Shown piece after piece: positions 35,958 to 44,464 of a stretch of 64,000 nucleotides of DNA. The number at the start of each line of letters is the position of its first letter. Position 1 is the stretch's first letter. The notes under the pieces were generated by a model, which saw nothing but the letters and a program-made list of their open reading frames with translations, did not search any database and had not been told where the DNA came from. This DNA comes from Dethiobacter sp. (GTDB taxonomy: Bacteria; Bacillota; Dethiobacteria; Dethiobacterales; Dethiobacteraceae), in contig JAGXTL010000019.1 in NCBI GenBank assembly GCA_018333635.1, positions 1 to 64,000 of the forward strand. The letters are read 5' to 3'. The translations under genes and the position numbers were made by a program.

Positions 35958-37661
35958 TCAGGCTCTAAATTTTTTAAGCTTGTTATATAGGGTAGCCAAG
36001 GAAATATTTAAAGCATCGGCGGCCTTCTTCTTCCCTTCCAATGTTTCGCCATAGCGGGCAAGAGCAGCTTTAAGCATCATTTGCTCCATTTTATCCAGCG
36101 GCATAATTTCAGTGTTTTGGGTAGCGGCAATACTATTAAACTGACCAATGTAGGGCGCTAATTGCTGCTGGATAATTACATCGCCGCCAACCGTAACCAT
36201 GGCCCGCTCGATCACATTTTCCAACTCCCGAATGTTTCCGGGCCAATCATAGCCGGATAATAACTGCAATGCATCGGGAGCTACACATCTCACTTTTTTC
36301 CCTAGCTTGCGATTTAGTTTGCCGATAAAATGATCTACAAGCACTGGGATATCTTCGCGCCGCTGGCGCAAGGGAGGCAAGTTCACTTCAATCATATTAA
36401 GCAGAAAATATAACTCCTCAAGGAAGCGGCCTTTGCGAACAAGTGACTTCAAATCCATGCTGGTGGCAGTAATCAGACGCACGTCTGCAAGCAGCGTCTC
36501 TGTGCCGCCTACCCGCTCAAACTCCCGCTCCCGCAGGAGCCTCACCAGTTTTCCCTGCAGATAAGGATTCATTTCCCCAATTTCATCCAAGAAAAGAGTT
36601 CCGCCGTTTGACAGTTCAACTTTACCTAGTTTCGTTTTTACGGCGCCGGTGAAAGAGCCTTTCTCATGGCCGAATAATTCCGACTCCAACAATTCTTCAG
36701 GCACAGACGCGCAACCGATTTTGATAAATGCTTTGCCACGGCGCTGACTGGCCTGATGAATAGCGTGGGCGTAGAGCTCCTTCCCTGTCCCGCTCTCGCC
36801 GACTAAAAGAACCGGAAAATCGCTCTTGGCCGCCCTTTTGGCCATTTCGACTGTGTAGACAAATACTTTGCTTGTGCCTGTCAAATCATCAAATGTATAC
36901 TTGCTGCCGGTGATTTGGTCGATTTTGGCGTAGAGATTCTCAATAATTGTTGTGCTTTTTTGCAATTCGTCCATTAGTTTTAAAATATCTGTGATAGGTT
37001 GGAAAACTACCACCGCTCCTTCCATTTCCCCATCCACCAAAATGGGAGCAGCATTAGCAATAACTTCCGCGCCTGAACCTCCTACTTTCGAGCGATAGCC
37101 CACCACCGCTTTTTGTTTGACTAGCGACTGGGCTAAAGCGCCATGAGGCGACACCTCAAAAATGTTTTTACCCACGCGTTGCGCTTCCGGGATACCGGTA
37201 ACTCGCGTAAAAGAAGGATTAACATATTTGATAAGCCCGGTATTATTAGCAACTTCAATAGCTTCCTGCATTGAATTTAAAATTGCCCAAAGTTCACTTT
37301 TAAGTTTTTTTACTTCCAATAATTCTTCCTTTGCCTGCAGGATAACCATCAACAAGTTGCCGGCAAGCGCTTCCATCACTGCCGCCCCGAGGTGTTTAAG
37401 TCGATGAATATTTCTCTGCACTTCAACGTCAGCCGTTGCTTCGATAATAACATCAATTTCAGGCCTGGCAACCAGTTCTTGATAATTTTCGGTTACATAA
37501 ATCTTGTCTTTGCGGGCAAGTGTTATTCCGGGTGCAGCCAGATTTCTATCAGCCACACCAATTATTTGCACATTATCGATTTCCCGCAGAACACGATAAA
37601 CAGAACTGCCTCCAACACCGGCTCCTACTATTACAACTTTAATTTTTGACAAGCAATTCAT
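35958..37661 (-). CDS. Sigma-54-dependent transcriptional activator with Rossmann-like and PAS domains
   Basis: A 567-residue regulator. Residues 1-115 form a nucleotide-binding-type fold: KVVIVGAGVGGSSVYRVLRE (GxGxxG), an Asp at the end of strand 2 (GVADRNLAAPG) and DVIIEATADVEVQ, like the NAD-binding part of homoserine dehydrogenases. A PAS domain follows at about 125-235. The AAA+ domain has the Walker A VGESGTGKE, GSFTGAV in place of the usual GAFTGA, and LFLDEIGEM. A Fis-type helix-turn-helix ends the chain (LNISLATLYNKLKKF). It is probably the activator of the adjacent sucC-mmdA genes, as MmcA is in Pelotomaculum. The ligand is unknown; redox or acyl-CoA state is an inference. Confidence 0.9.
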   Translation of the reverse strand: MNCLSKIKVVIVGAGVGGSSVYRVLREIDNVQIIGVADRNLAAPGITLARKDKIYVTENYQELVARPEIDVIIEATADVEVQRNIHRLKHLGAAVMEALAGNLLMVILQAKEELLEVKKLKSELWAILNSMQEAIEVANNTGLIKYVNPSFTRVTGIPEAQRVGKNIFEVSPHGALAQSLVKQKAVVGYRSKVGGSGAEVIANAAPILVDGEMEGAVVVFQPITDILKLMDELQKSTTIIENLYAKIDQITGSKYTFDDLTGTSKVFVYTVEMAKRAAKSDFPVLLVGESGTGKELYAHAIHQASQRRGKAFIKIGCASVPEELLESELFGHEKGSFTGAVKTKLGKVELSNGGTLFLDEIGEMNPYLQGKLVRLLREREFERVGGTETLLADVRLITATSMDLKSLVRKGRFLEELYFLLNMIEVNLPPLRQRREDIPVLVDHFIGKLNRKLGKKVRCVAPDALQLLSGYDWPGNIRELENVIERAMVTVGGDVIIQQQLAPYIGQFNSIAATQNTEIMPLDKMEQMMLKAALARYGETLEGKKKAADALNISLATLYNKLKKFRA

Positions 37662-37689
37662 CTCCTCGGGAATCAGCTTTCACAAATTT

Positions 37690-37801
37690 TCTTAAATTAT
37701 CACCTTTTAGAATGTTCGTAAATTTTAGAAGAATACCTGCAAACTGGGAATTATTTTCTATTTTTCTAATCAAAAAATTAGAATTTTCGCAATCTTAGAA
37801 T
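37690..37801 (-). promoter_or_regulatory. AT-rich upstream region of the activator gene with repeated TTCTAA motifs
   Basis: On the minus strand TTCTAA or close variants occur four times (plus-strand ttagaa at 37709, 37727, 37780 and 37796 approximately). There is also a palindrome CTAATTTTTTGATTAG at about 37766-37781. Possible operator sites for autoregulation; no clear -10/-35 pair found. Confidence 0.35.
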
Positions 37802-37845
37802 AATTGCATGATTATGTTATTATTTTTCTTATTATTTTTCTATGT

Positions 37846-37873
37846 TTGTCAACGACTACCGTTGTGTTATAAT
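37846..37873 (+). promoter_or_regulatory. SigA-type promoter of the P-loop/Asp23 gene
   Basis: TTGTCA at 37846-37851, a 16-nt spacer, and TATAAT at 37868-37873. The start codon at 37911 has AGGGAGG upstream. Confidence 0.75.
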
Positions 37874-37910
37874 ATTTTCATCACTCTTGCCTACATTAAG
37901 GGAGGTCACA

Positions 37911-38765
37911 ATGCAGGTTTTTGCACTTGTAGGGTCCAGCGGAACGGGTAAATCCCACCGAGCTTCTTATCTGGCCATTAAGCACCATATCCCCCTGATT
38001 GTGGACGATGGCCTGCTAATCCAAGGCAGCATTATCTTAGCCGGCAAGTCGGCCAAAAGAGAGACTACCAAAATCGGTGCCGTAAAATGTGCAATTTTTA
38101 CAGACGATACCCATGCCGCTGAAGTCAGAGAAAAAATCATCTCAGCCCGCGCTGATAAAATTCTGCTGATGGGCACATCAGTAAAAATGGTATGCACTAT
38201 TGCCGAACGGCTTCAGCTTCCTGCGCCGGAAAAATTTATCAGGATTGAGGAAATTGCCTCTCCAAGAGCTATTTCCAGAGCGCTGGAATTGCGCAACAGA
38301 GAAAACAGGCATGTCATCCCGCTCCCCACCTTTGCCATCAAAAAAGATTTCCCGGGCTATCTTCTTGATCCATTGCGTTCTTTTTGGGGGAAAAGCCACA
38401 GGGAAGATCCCAAAAAGGTGGTTATTGATCGCTCCATAGTCAGACCCATCTATAGCTCTCTAGGAAATTTCTATATCTCTGAGCACGTAATTTCACAGAT
38501 GGTTGCTCACGTAGCCGCAAAAATTCCCGGCATTGCCCGGGTAAGCAAAACTGAAGTCAACTCTAAACCTGAAGGCGCATGGCTGCAAATTGACGTAAAC
38601 GTCTATTATGGCCAAAATATTCCTGAAGTCTTGCAGGAGGTTCAACTAACGGTGAAAGAAGTCATTGAACATCTGACCGGCTTTAACCTGCCCAGACTAC
38701 AGGTGACCGCACGGCGTATTGAACTTCCTGGAAGTCAACAACCTGAAACTGACCACCATAGCTAA
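37911..38765 (+). CDS. P-loop NTPase fused to an Asp23/Gls24 domain
   Basis: A 284-residue protein. The N-terminal part has a Walker A loop LVGSSGTGKSHRAS, then a hydrophobic strand with VDDG and a TKIGAVKCAIFTDDTHA block. The last 110 residues match the Asp23/Gls24 (DUF322) fold: GNFYISEHVISQMVAHVAAK, GIARVSK, and a VNVYYGQNIPEVLQEVQLTV block. Asp23-domain proteins are linked with cell-envelope stress. This P-loop combination occurs in Clostridia as a conserved unknown. The start is ATG 37911, with AGGGAGG 7 nt before it. It is divergent from the sigma-54 activator and ends in a strong terminator, so it is a single-gene unit. Confidence 0.8.
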   Translation: MQVFALVGSSGTGKSHRASYLAIKHHIPLIVDDGLLIQGSIILAGKSAKRETTKIGAVKCAIFTDDTHAAEVREKIISARADKILLMGTSVKMVCTIAERLQLPAPEKFIRIEEIASPRAISRALELRNRENRHVIPLPTFAIKKDFPGYLLDPLRSFWGKSHREDPKKVVIDRSIVRPIYSSLGNFYISEHVISQMVAHVAAKIPGIARVSKTEVNSKPEGAWLQIDVNVYYGQNIPEVLQEVQLTVKEVIEHLTGFNLPRLQVTARRIELPGSQQPETDHHS

Positions 38766-38807
38766 AAAAGTTATAAGGGCTGCCCCCGGCAGCCCTTATA
38801 ACTTTTT
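38765..38807 (+). terminator. Strong intrinsic terminator
   Basis: A perfect stem of about 20 bp: aaaaagttataagggctgcc paired with its complement around a CCC loop at 38785-38787, ending in ttttt. It directly overlaps the stop codon of the P-loop/Asp23 gene. Confidence 0.92.
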
Positions 38808-38838
38808 ATTAAGCTTCCCTCTCCCTTCCCGACAGCTT

Positions 38839-39036
38839 CCCTCTCCCTCTGGGAGAGGGTTAGGGTGAGGGCAAAAAGCCAAGTCCAAAGCTTAAGTGAA
38901 GACAAAAGTTAACCACCCCCTCACCCTAGCCCTCTCCCCCAAAAGGTGGAGAGTGTTCACCTCTTCCTTACCATCAATTCCCCTCTCCCTTCCCGGACAG
39001 CTACCCTCTCCCTCTGGGAGAGGGTAGGGTGAGGGC
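38839..39036. repeat. Three GAGAGGG hairpin repeats
   Basis: Copies at 38839-38871 and 39003-39036 read ccctctccctctgggagagg. A third, inverted and partly degenerate copy lies at 38918-38950 (tcaccctagccctctccccc). They separate the plus-strand terminator from the threonine aldolase gene. Confidence 0.85.
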
Positions 39037-39057
39037 AATGGCTAAGATAAACAATGG

Positions 39058-40086
39058 TTAGTGCGAGGCAAGCAACTCGCCAATCATTTCTCCCGCTTCT
39101 TCCACATCTTCCATGCTTACATCGCCATGAGTAACAAAACGCACCGTCTGAGGACCCATGGGCCCCGCCAAAACACCTTTAAGCTTAAGCTCCGCGAGAA
39201 ACAGCTCAAGTGGCATTTCTGTCAATTCCATCAATAAAATGTTTGTTTCCACAGCAGCAGGATTTACCTTCACTCCCGGAAGCTGGGCAAGGATTGAAGC
39301 CAAACGACGCGCTTTTTCATGGTCAACCAACAGATGGGAAGTATCGGCCAAGGCAACTAATCCTGCTGCCGCCAAAACGCCTGCCTGGCGCATCCCGCCA
39401 CCTAACAGCTTACGGTAGCGACGCGCCTGAATGATAAATTCCGCCGATCCGGCCAAAACAGAACCTACCGGCGCACCCAGCCCTTTTGAAAGACAAAACA
39501 TCACCGAATCACAATATTGTGTCAGCTCCCTTACTTCGCATTGCAAAGCATAGGCAGCATTGAAAATCCGCGCGCCATCAAGATGCGCCTTCAGCTCAAA
39601 TTTTTCGGCGAGGCGGTAAACAGCCGCCATCTGTGCCAAATCGACTACCGTGCCGCCGGCTCGGTTTAAAGTATTTTCCAGGCAAATAAGCCTCGTTTTT
39701 GGTAAATAGCTTAGTGGCTCCCGGATATGTTCAGACAAAGTGCTGATGCCTTTATCACTATGAAGATTCGCCAAAGGATATAGCTGGACGCCGGATAGCA
39801 ACCCGGCCGCAGCCATCTCGTAATGGAAAATATGTGCGTTGGCATCGCAGATTACTTCTTCACCACGGCCACAGTGAGTCATTATCGCCAGCTGATTGCC
39901 CATGCTGCCAGTAGGCACAAACAATGCCGCCTCTTTGCCCACAATTTCTGCGGCGACAGCCTCCAGTCGGTTTACTGTGACATCTTCGCCGTAAACGTCA
40001 TCCCCTACTTCTGCTGTCGCCATAGCCTGCCTCATCGCCGGAGTTGGCCTTGTTACCGTGTCACTGCGCAAATCAATTGTTTTCAA
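39058..40086 (-). CDS. Low-specificity threonine aldolase
   Basis: A 342-residue fold-type I PLP enzyme. MKTIDLRSDTVTRPTPAMRQ at the N-terminus, GDDVYGEDVTVNRLE, FVPTGSMGNQLAIMTH, HLDGARIFNAA and the PLP lysine in FCLSKGLGAPVGS match L-threonine/L-allo-threonine aldolases. It cleaves threonine to glycine and acetaldehyde. It begins 60 bp downstream of the 5-formyltetrahydrofolate cyclo-ligase gene on the same strand. A link to one-carbon supply through glycine is an inference from this neighbour. Confidence 0.92.
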   Translation of the reverse strand: MKTIDLRSDTVTRPTPAMRQAMATAEVGDDVYGEDVTVNRLEAVAAEIVGKEAALFVPTGSMGNQLAIMTHCGRGEEVICDANAHIFHYEMAAAGLLSGVQLYPLANLHSDKGISTLSEHIREPLSYLPKTRLICLENTLNRAGGTVVDLAQMAAVYRLAEKFELKAHLDGARIFNAAYALQCEVRELTQYCDSVMFCLSKGLGAPVGSVLAGSAEFIIQARRYRKLLGGGMRQAGVLAAAGLVALADTSHLLVDHEKARRLASILAQLPGVKVNPAAVETNILLMELTEMPLELFLAELKLKGVLAGPMGPQTVRFVTHGDVSMEDVEEAGEMIGELLASH

Positions 40087-40146
40087 CTTACTTCCTCCCG
40101 CCGCGCTTCATCGCCTTGTCCCGCTTAATGCTTCCATTTTTGCCGG

Positions 40147-40725
40147 CTATAACCGGCAATCAATCACCCGTTTTTCTGTAACAATCAGCTCTACCCGGCG
40201 ATCCCAAGCTGCAACAGGTACCGCAGGCAGAATTTGCACTTCAAAAGTTACTGCCACCAGCGGCACACCTTCACGCAGCTGCGCAAAAAAGCGATCGTAA
40301 TAACCGCCGCCGTAGCCCAGACGATTGCCTCTCTCATCAAAAGCTACACCCGGCACCACCACAAAATCAACTTCCGACGGTGCCACCGGCCGCATCCTCT
40401 CAGGCTTAGGCTCGGGGATATCCCAAAGACCAGGTGCCAGATCATCCGCCACGTCTAAGACTTCAGATAAAACCAGCTTCCGCTCTTTAGGCAATGTTTT
40501 TGGTGCCACCACACGTTTGGCATGGGCCAAAGTCTGGGGCACCATTTGCAGCGTCATTACTTCCTTGCCAAAGTTGAGAAAATACATAATCGTGCCGGCA
40601 GCAAGATACTCCGGCAGCGCAAACATTTTTTTGGCAATTTCCGTACTATGTGCCTCAACCTCTTGCCAGCTTAAACTGTCCCGTTGTGAGAGCACCTTTT
40701 GTCTGAGCGTCTTTTTCTCTTCCAT
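40147..40725 (-). CDS. 5-formyltetrahydrofolate cyclo-ligase
   Basis: A 192-residue protein of normal length for MTHFS. The N-terminal KKTLRQKVLSQRDSL and the C-terminal FVVVPGVAFDERGNRLGYGG followed by YYDRF are the family signature. It converts 5-formyl-THF to 5,10-methenyl-THF with ATP. It lies 8 bp after the DUF362 ferredoxin gene, which suggests cotranscription. Confidence 0.94.
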   Translation of the reverse strand: MEEKKTLRQKVLSQRDSLSWQEVEAHSTEIAKKMFALPEYLAAGTIMYFLNFGKEVMTLQMVPQTLAHAKRVVAPKTLPKERKLVLSEVLDVADDLAPGLWDIPEPKPERMRPVAPSEVDFVVVPGVAFDERGNRLGYGGGYYDRFFAQLREGVPLVAVTFEVQILPAVPVAAWDRRVELIVTEKRVIDCRL

Positions 40726-40733
40726 TTTGCCTC

Positions 40734-41843
40734 CTATAGCCTAATCACTTCATATTGTCGGCTCCCCATGCCCAGTTTCTCCGCATGGCGCAGCTGCGCT
40801 TCGTGGTCGGTGTCGGGGTAAACACCTTTAAACTTATCTTCACCCGGCGCAAAGTTGCTCGTCAGCCGGGTATTCTCCAACCCCGTCTGCTTGTTAATCA
40901 AATCGATAGCAGCCTGCTCAATTGCCACCGGATCGGTGGAAGCAAGAATCCCTACATCATTGACGATATAAGCATCGCTCCAGCTATTACAATCGCAATC
41001 CGGCGTCACATTCAGCACAAAATTGAAGAAACCAACTTTCCCAACTTTATCTTTGATTGCCCCCCAGGCATATTCTGCCATGCGCTCCTGCACATCAACA
41101 GTTTCACTCTTCCACTGAATTTTTATCGCCCTGGTGGGGCAAACCACGGTACATTCACCGCAGCCGATACATTTAAGCTGATCAATTTCTGCCGCACTCT
41201 CACTGAAAAAAATCGCATCCGCGGGACACCACTTTAGGCAAGTTCTGCAGCAGTTGCAGACAGCCGCGGCTACTTTAGGCTTAATGGCTGAATGCATCAT
41301 CTGTTTGCCGCCCCGGTTTCCGCAGCCCATGCCAAGATTCTTAATCGTTCCGCCAAAACCGGTGATAACGTGACCTTTAGTATGCGACATGACAATCATG
41401 CCTGCGGCGTTAGCAATATCACTGCCAATTTTAACCGTCTGAAAATGGACACCATTTATCGGCACATCAACAAAGTTTTTGCCAAAAAGTCCGTCGGCGA
41501 TGATTAGCGGAGCATTAACCGTAGCATAGGAAAAACCGTTCTCAATGGCAGTCTGCAGGTGGTCGACGCTATTGGCGCGGGAACCGACGTAGAGCGTGTT
41601 GGTATCGGTTAAAAAAGGTTTGCCACCTGCCTCCTTTACTCTATCGACTACCTGACGGACAAAGACGGGATGAATATATGCTGTGCCTCCCTTTTCCCCA
41701 AAATGCAGCTTCAGCGCAATCAGTTCATCCTTCGCCACCAGTTGATCAAAACCGGCCGCCTTGAAAAGCTTGCTTACTTTTTGCGGCAAACTTTCATGCC
41801 GGGCATTGGCGCGAATATCGGCAAAATAGACTTTGCTTGGCAA
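40734..41843 (-). CDS. DUF362 protein with a 2x[4Fe-4S] ferredoxin domain
   Basis: About 369 residues. The N-terminal two-thirds match DUF362 (ALKLHFGEKGGTAYIHPVFV, then FLTDTNTLYVGSRANSVDHL, and MSHTKGHVITGFGGTIKNLG). Residues near 200-250 carry two ferredoxin motifs, CNCCRTCLKWCPADAI and CIGCGECTVVCPTRAI. Such proteins are common in anaerobes and of unknown role, probably redox. I set the start at TTG 41843, with AAGGAGGAG immediately upstream; a start at 41861 would place the ribosome binding site inside the gene. Confidence 0.87.
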   Translation of the reverse strand: MPSKVYFADIRANARHESLPQKVSKLFKAAGFDQLVAKDELIALKLHFGEKGGTAYIHPVFVRQVVDRVKEAGGKPFLTDTNTLYVGSRANSVDHLQTAIENGFSYATVNAPLIIADGLFGKNFVDVPINGVHFQTVKIGSDIANAAGMIVMSHTKGHVITGFGGTIKNLGMGCGNRGGKQMMHSAIKPKVAAAVCNCCRTCLKWCPADAIFFSESAAEIDQLKCIGCGECTVVCPTRAIKIQWKSETVDVQERMAEYAWGAIKDKVGKVGFFNFVLNVTPDCDCNSWSDAYIVNDVGILASTDPVAIEQAAIDLINKQTGLENTRLTSNFAPGEDKFKGVYPDTDHEAQLRHAEKLGMGSRQYEVIRL

Positions 41844-41882
41844 ATAAGCTCCTCCTTCCACACTTCGGTATAGCTGGACCTG

Positions 41883-43334
41883 CTAATAGGCGCGAGCGAA
41901 ATAGACCAACTTAGTCGACTCAGTGCCACAGTGCAAACACTTGCCGGGGGACGTCTCCATGTTAAATGGCATGCAGCGAATAGTGGCTTTAGTCTCTTCT
42001 TTAACTGCCAATTCACAGGCGCTGTCACCGCACCAGCGCGAGAGAACAAAGCCGCGCTTCTCTTCGATGATTTGCTTAAACTCGGCGTAATCGTCTGTAC
42101 GACGCGTGTTATCATCCCGCGATTTTTTGGCTTTATCATACATATTGAGCTGGATTTCTGTCAACAGCGCAGGGATTCTCGTCATTAATTCTCCCAGACT
42201 GACAGTTTCTTTTCCTCCTGTGTCACGGCGAGCCAGTAAAGCTTGCCCCGCTTCTAAATCCCTCGGTCCAATTTCAATGCGCAGAGGAACTCCTTTCATT
42301 TCCCATTCATTAAACTTCCACCCCGGAGAATATTCCTCCCGGTCATCCATTTCAATGCGAATTCCCGCAGCTCTCAGCTCGTCATAGAGATTTGCTGCCT
42401 TAACCAATACTTCCTCGCGGACTTTTTTAGGAGCAATCGGCACCAAAACTACTTGAGTAGGCGCCACTTTTGGCGGCAGCACAAGGCCACGGTCATCACC
42501 GTGCACCATAATAATCGCACCAATCAACCGCGTAGAAACGCCCCAGGATGTTTGCCAGACAAATTTTAATTCCCCATCCCGATCAAGATACGTAATCTCG
42601 AACACTTTTGCAAAATGAGTCCCCAAGTTATGCGAAGTGCCTGCCTGCAACGCTTTTCCATCGCTCATCAGCGCTTCAATTGAGTAAGTACGCAGCGCTC
42701 CAGCAAACTTTTCATTTTCAGTTTTACGACCGACAAACAAAGGGATGGCCAAATCATTTTCCACAAAATCGCGATAAACTTCCAGCATTTTCAGCGTTTC
42801 TTCTTCAGCTTCCTCTTCATTGCGATGGGCAGTATGCCCTTCCTGCCAGAGAAATTCCGATGTGCGCAAAAAAGGCCGCGTCACTTTTTCCCAGCGCACC
42901 ACGTTGCACCACTGGTTAATCAGCACCGGCAAATCGCGGTAAGATTGAATCCATCTGCTGTACATTTCACAAATTATCGTTTCAGATGTGGGACGCACCA
43001 CTAATCGTTCAGCAAGTTTCTCGTTGCCTCCATGGGTAACCCAAGCCACTTCCGGCGCAAAGCCTTCCACATGTTCTGTTTCTTTTTGCAGCAAACTCTC
43101 CGGGATAAATAGGGGGAAATAGGCATTTTTATGGCCTGTCTCCTTAATGCGCCTATCCAATCTTTGCTGCATATTTTCCCAAAGGGTAAACCCGTAAGGG
43201 CGAATCACCATACAGCCTTTTACCGGAGAATAATCCATCATCTGGGCTTTTAAAACCACGTCTAGGTACCACTGTGAATAATCTTCTGACTGAGGTGTAA
43301 TTTCCTTAACAAACGTTTTATCCTGTTTTGACAT
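41883..43334 (-). CDS. proS: Prolyl-tRNA synthetase (short, archaeal/eukaryote-like form)
   Basis: A 483-residue class II synthetase. Class II motif 2 is WEKVTRPFLRTSEFLWQEGH, with GFTLWENMQQRLD and RPTSETIICEMY before it; motif 3 is not the bacterial type and there is no insertion (editing) domain. The C-terminus has a zinc-type domain (GDSACE and CLHCGTES) and ends in Tyr (FARAY), as in the type 3 ProS of many Clostridia. It charges tRNA-Pro. The start is ATG 43334, preceded by AGGGAGGAAG. A SigA promoter lies at 43394-43423. Confidence 0.96.
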   Translation of the reverse strand: MSKQDKTFVKEITPQSEDYSQWYLDVVLKAQMMDYSPVKGCMVIRPYGFTLWENMQQRLDRRIKETGHKNAYFPLFIPESLLQKETEHVEGFAPEVAWVTHGGNEKLAERLVVRPTSETIICEMYSRWIQSYRDLPVLINQWCNVVRWEKVTRPFLRTSEFLWQEGHTAHRNEEEAEEETLKMLEVYRDFVENDLAIPLFVGRKTENEKFAGALRTYSIEALMSDGKALQAGTSHNLGTHFAKVFEITYLDRDGELKFVWQTSWGVSTRLIGAIIMVHGDDRGLVLPPKVAPTQVVLVPIAPKKVREEVLVKAANLYDELRAAGIRIEMDDREEYSPGWKFNEWEMKGVPLRIEIGPRDLEAGQALLARRDTGGKETVSLGELMTRIPALLTEIQLNMYDKAKKSRDDNTRRTDDYAEFKQIIEEKRGFVLSRWCGDSACELAVKEETKATIRCMPFNMETSPGKCLHCGTESTKLVYFARAY

Positions 43335-43393
43335 CTCTTTCTTCCTCCCTGCGTCGGGAAATATTCCTCCCAAGCCGTTCCATATCTGAAGGG

Positions 43394-43423
43394 ATTATAT
43401 CATACCTGCGACGGCAGGGTCAA
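43394..43423 (-). promoter_or_regulatory. SigA-type promoter of proS
   Basis: Minus strand: TTGACC at 43418-43423, an 18-nt spacer, TATAAT at 43394-43399. Confidence 0.75.
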
Positions 43424-43472
43424 TTTGCCCTATCGGCTCATCTCCCCAACTTTTCCACTCTTAAAAGAAAGC

Positions 43473-43506
43473 AAAAAAGAAGCGACAGAGAACTCCGCTC
43501 CTTTTT
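43473..43506 (-). terminator. Intrinsic terminator after cysK
   Basis: Minus strand: AAAAAGGAGCG pairs with CGCTTCTTTTT (one G-U pair) around an 11-nt loop, with a T-run. Confidence 0.75.
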
Positions 43507-43543
43507 CTGGGAATACGCCGGCTGATACCGTTTAGTCAGCGCC

Positions 43544-44464
43544 TCAATCTTTGAATAATTCGGTAGTGAGATAGCGCTCACCGGTGTCTGGAACGACAAC
43601 AACCACACGTTTACCAGAACCCAGCTTGCGTGCCACCAGCAGAGCGGCGTGTACTGCGGCGCCACTGGAGATGCCGACAAGGAGACCCTCCTCTGCAGCC
43701 ATGCGGCGCGCCATGGCCATCGCCTCATCATTACTCACGGTGAGCACTTCATCGAAAGCACCTCTGTTAAGAACACTAGGCACAAAACCGGCACCGATTC
43801 CCTGAATTTTATGGGGGCCAGGCTGTCCGCCGGAAAGCACAGGAGAGGCTGCCGGCTCTACCGCATAAATTTTTACACCCGGTTTTTCTTTCTTCAAAAC
43901 TTCTCCTACCCCGGTAATCGTACCCCCGGTTCCCACACCAGCTACAAAAGCATCGAGCGCACCGCCGGTCTGTGCCAAAATCTCCCGTGCGGTAGCCAAA
44001 CGATGGATTTCCGGGTTGGCCAAATTTGCAAACTGCTGCGGGACAAAATACTCCGGATGTTCATGCAAAATTTCTTCCACCTTTTCCAGCGTGCCTTTCA
44101 TCCCTTTAGCGCCCGGGGTTAAGATATATTCCGCACCGTATGCCCTTAAAATAGCCCGCCGTTCCAGCGACATAGTATCAGGCATCACCAAAATCAGGCG
44201 ATAGCCTCGCGCTGCTGCCACTATGGCCAAGCCAATGCCCGTATTGCCGCTGGTGGGTTCTAGGATTGTAGCACCGGGCGTCAATTTTCCTTCTTTTTCC
44301 GCAGCCATAATCATACTCTTAGCGATACGATCCTTAACGCTGCCGCCGGGGTTAAAAGATTCCAGCTTTGCCACAACCTCAGCCATACGCGCGTCAGTCA
44401 GCCTGTTTAGGCGAACCATGGGAGTTTTTCCGATTAATTCGACAACGTCACGGGCAATAGTCAT
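43544..44464 (-). CDS. cysK: Cysteine synthase (O-acetylserine sulfhydrylase)
   Basis: A 306-residue fold-type II PLP enzyme. The PLP lysine is in [12 protein letters not shown], followed by [35 protein letters not shown] and [13 protein letters not shown]. It forms cysteine from O-acetylserine and sulfide. Its start overlaps the stop codon of the upstream phosphatase gene in ATGA. No cysE is in view. Confidence 0.95.
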   Translation of the reverse strand: MTIARDVVELIGKTPMVRLNRLTDARMAEVVAKLESFNPGGSVKDRIAKSMIMAAEKEGKLTPGATILEPTSGNTGIGLAIVAAARGYRLILVMPDTMSLERRAILRAYGAEYILTPGAKGMKGTLEKVEEILHEHPEYFVPQQFANLANPEIHRLATAREILAQTGGALDAFVAGVGTGGTITGVGEVLKKEKPGVKIYAVEPAASPVLSGGQPGPHKIQGIGAGFVPSVLNRGAFDEVLTVSNDEAMAMARRMAAEEGLLVGISSGAAVHAALLVARKLGSGKRVVVVVPDTGERYLTTELFKD

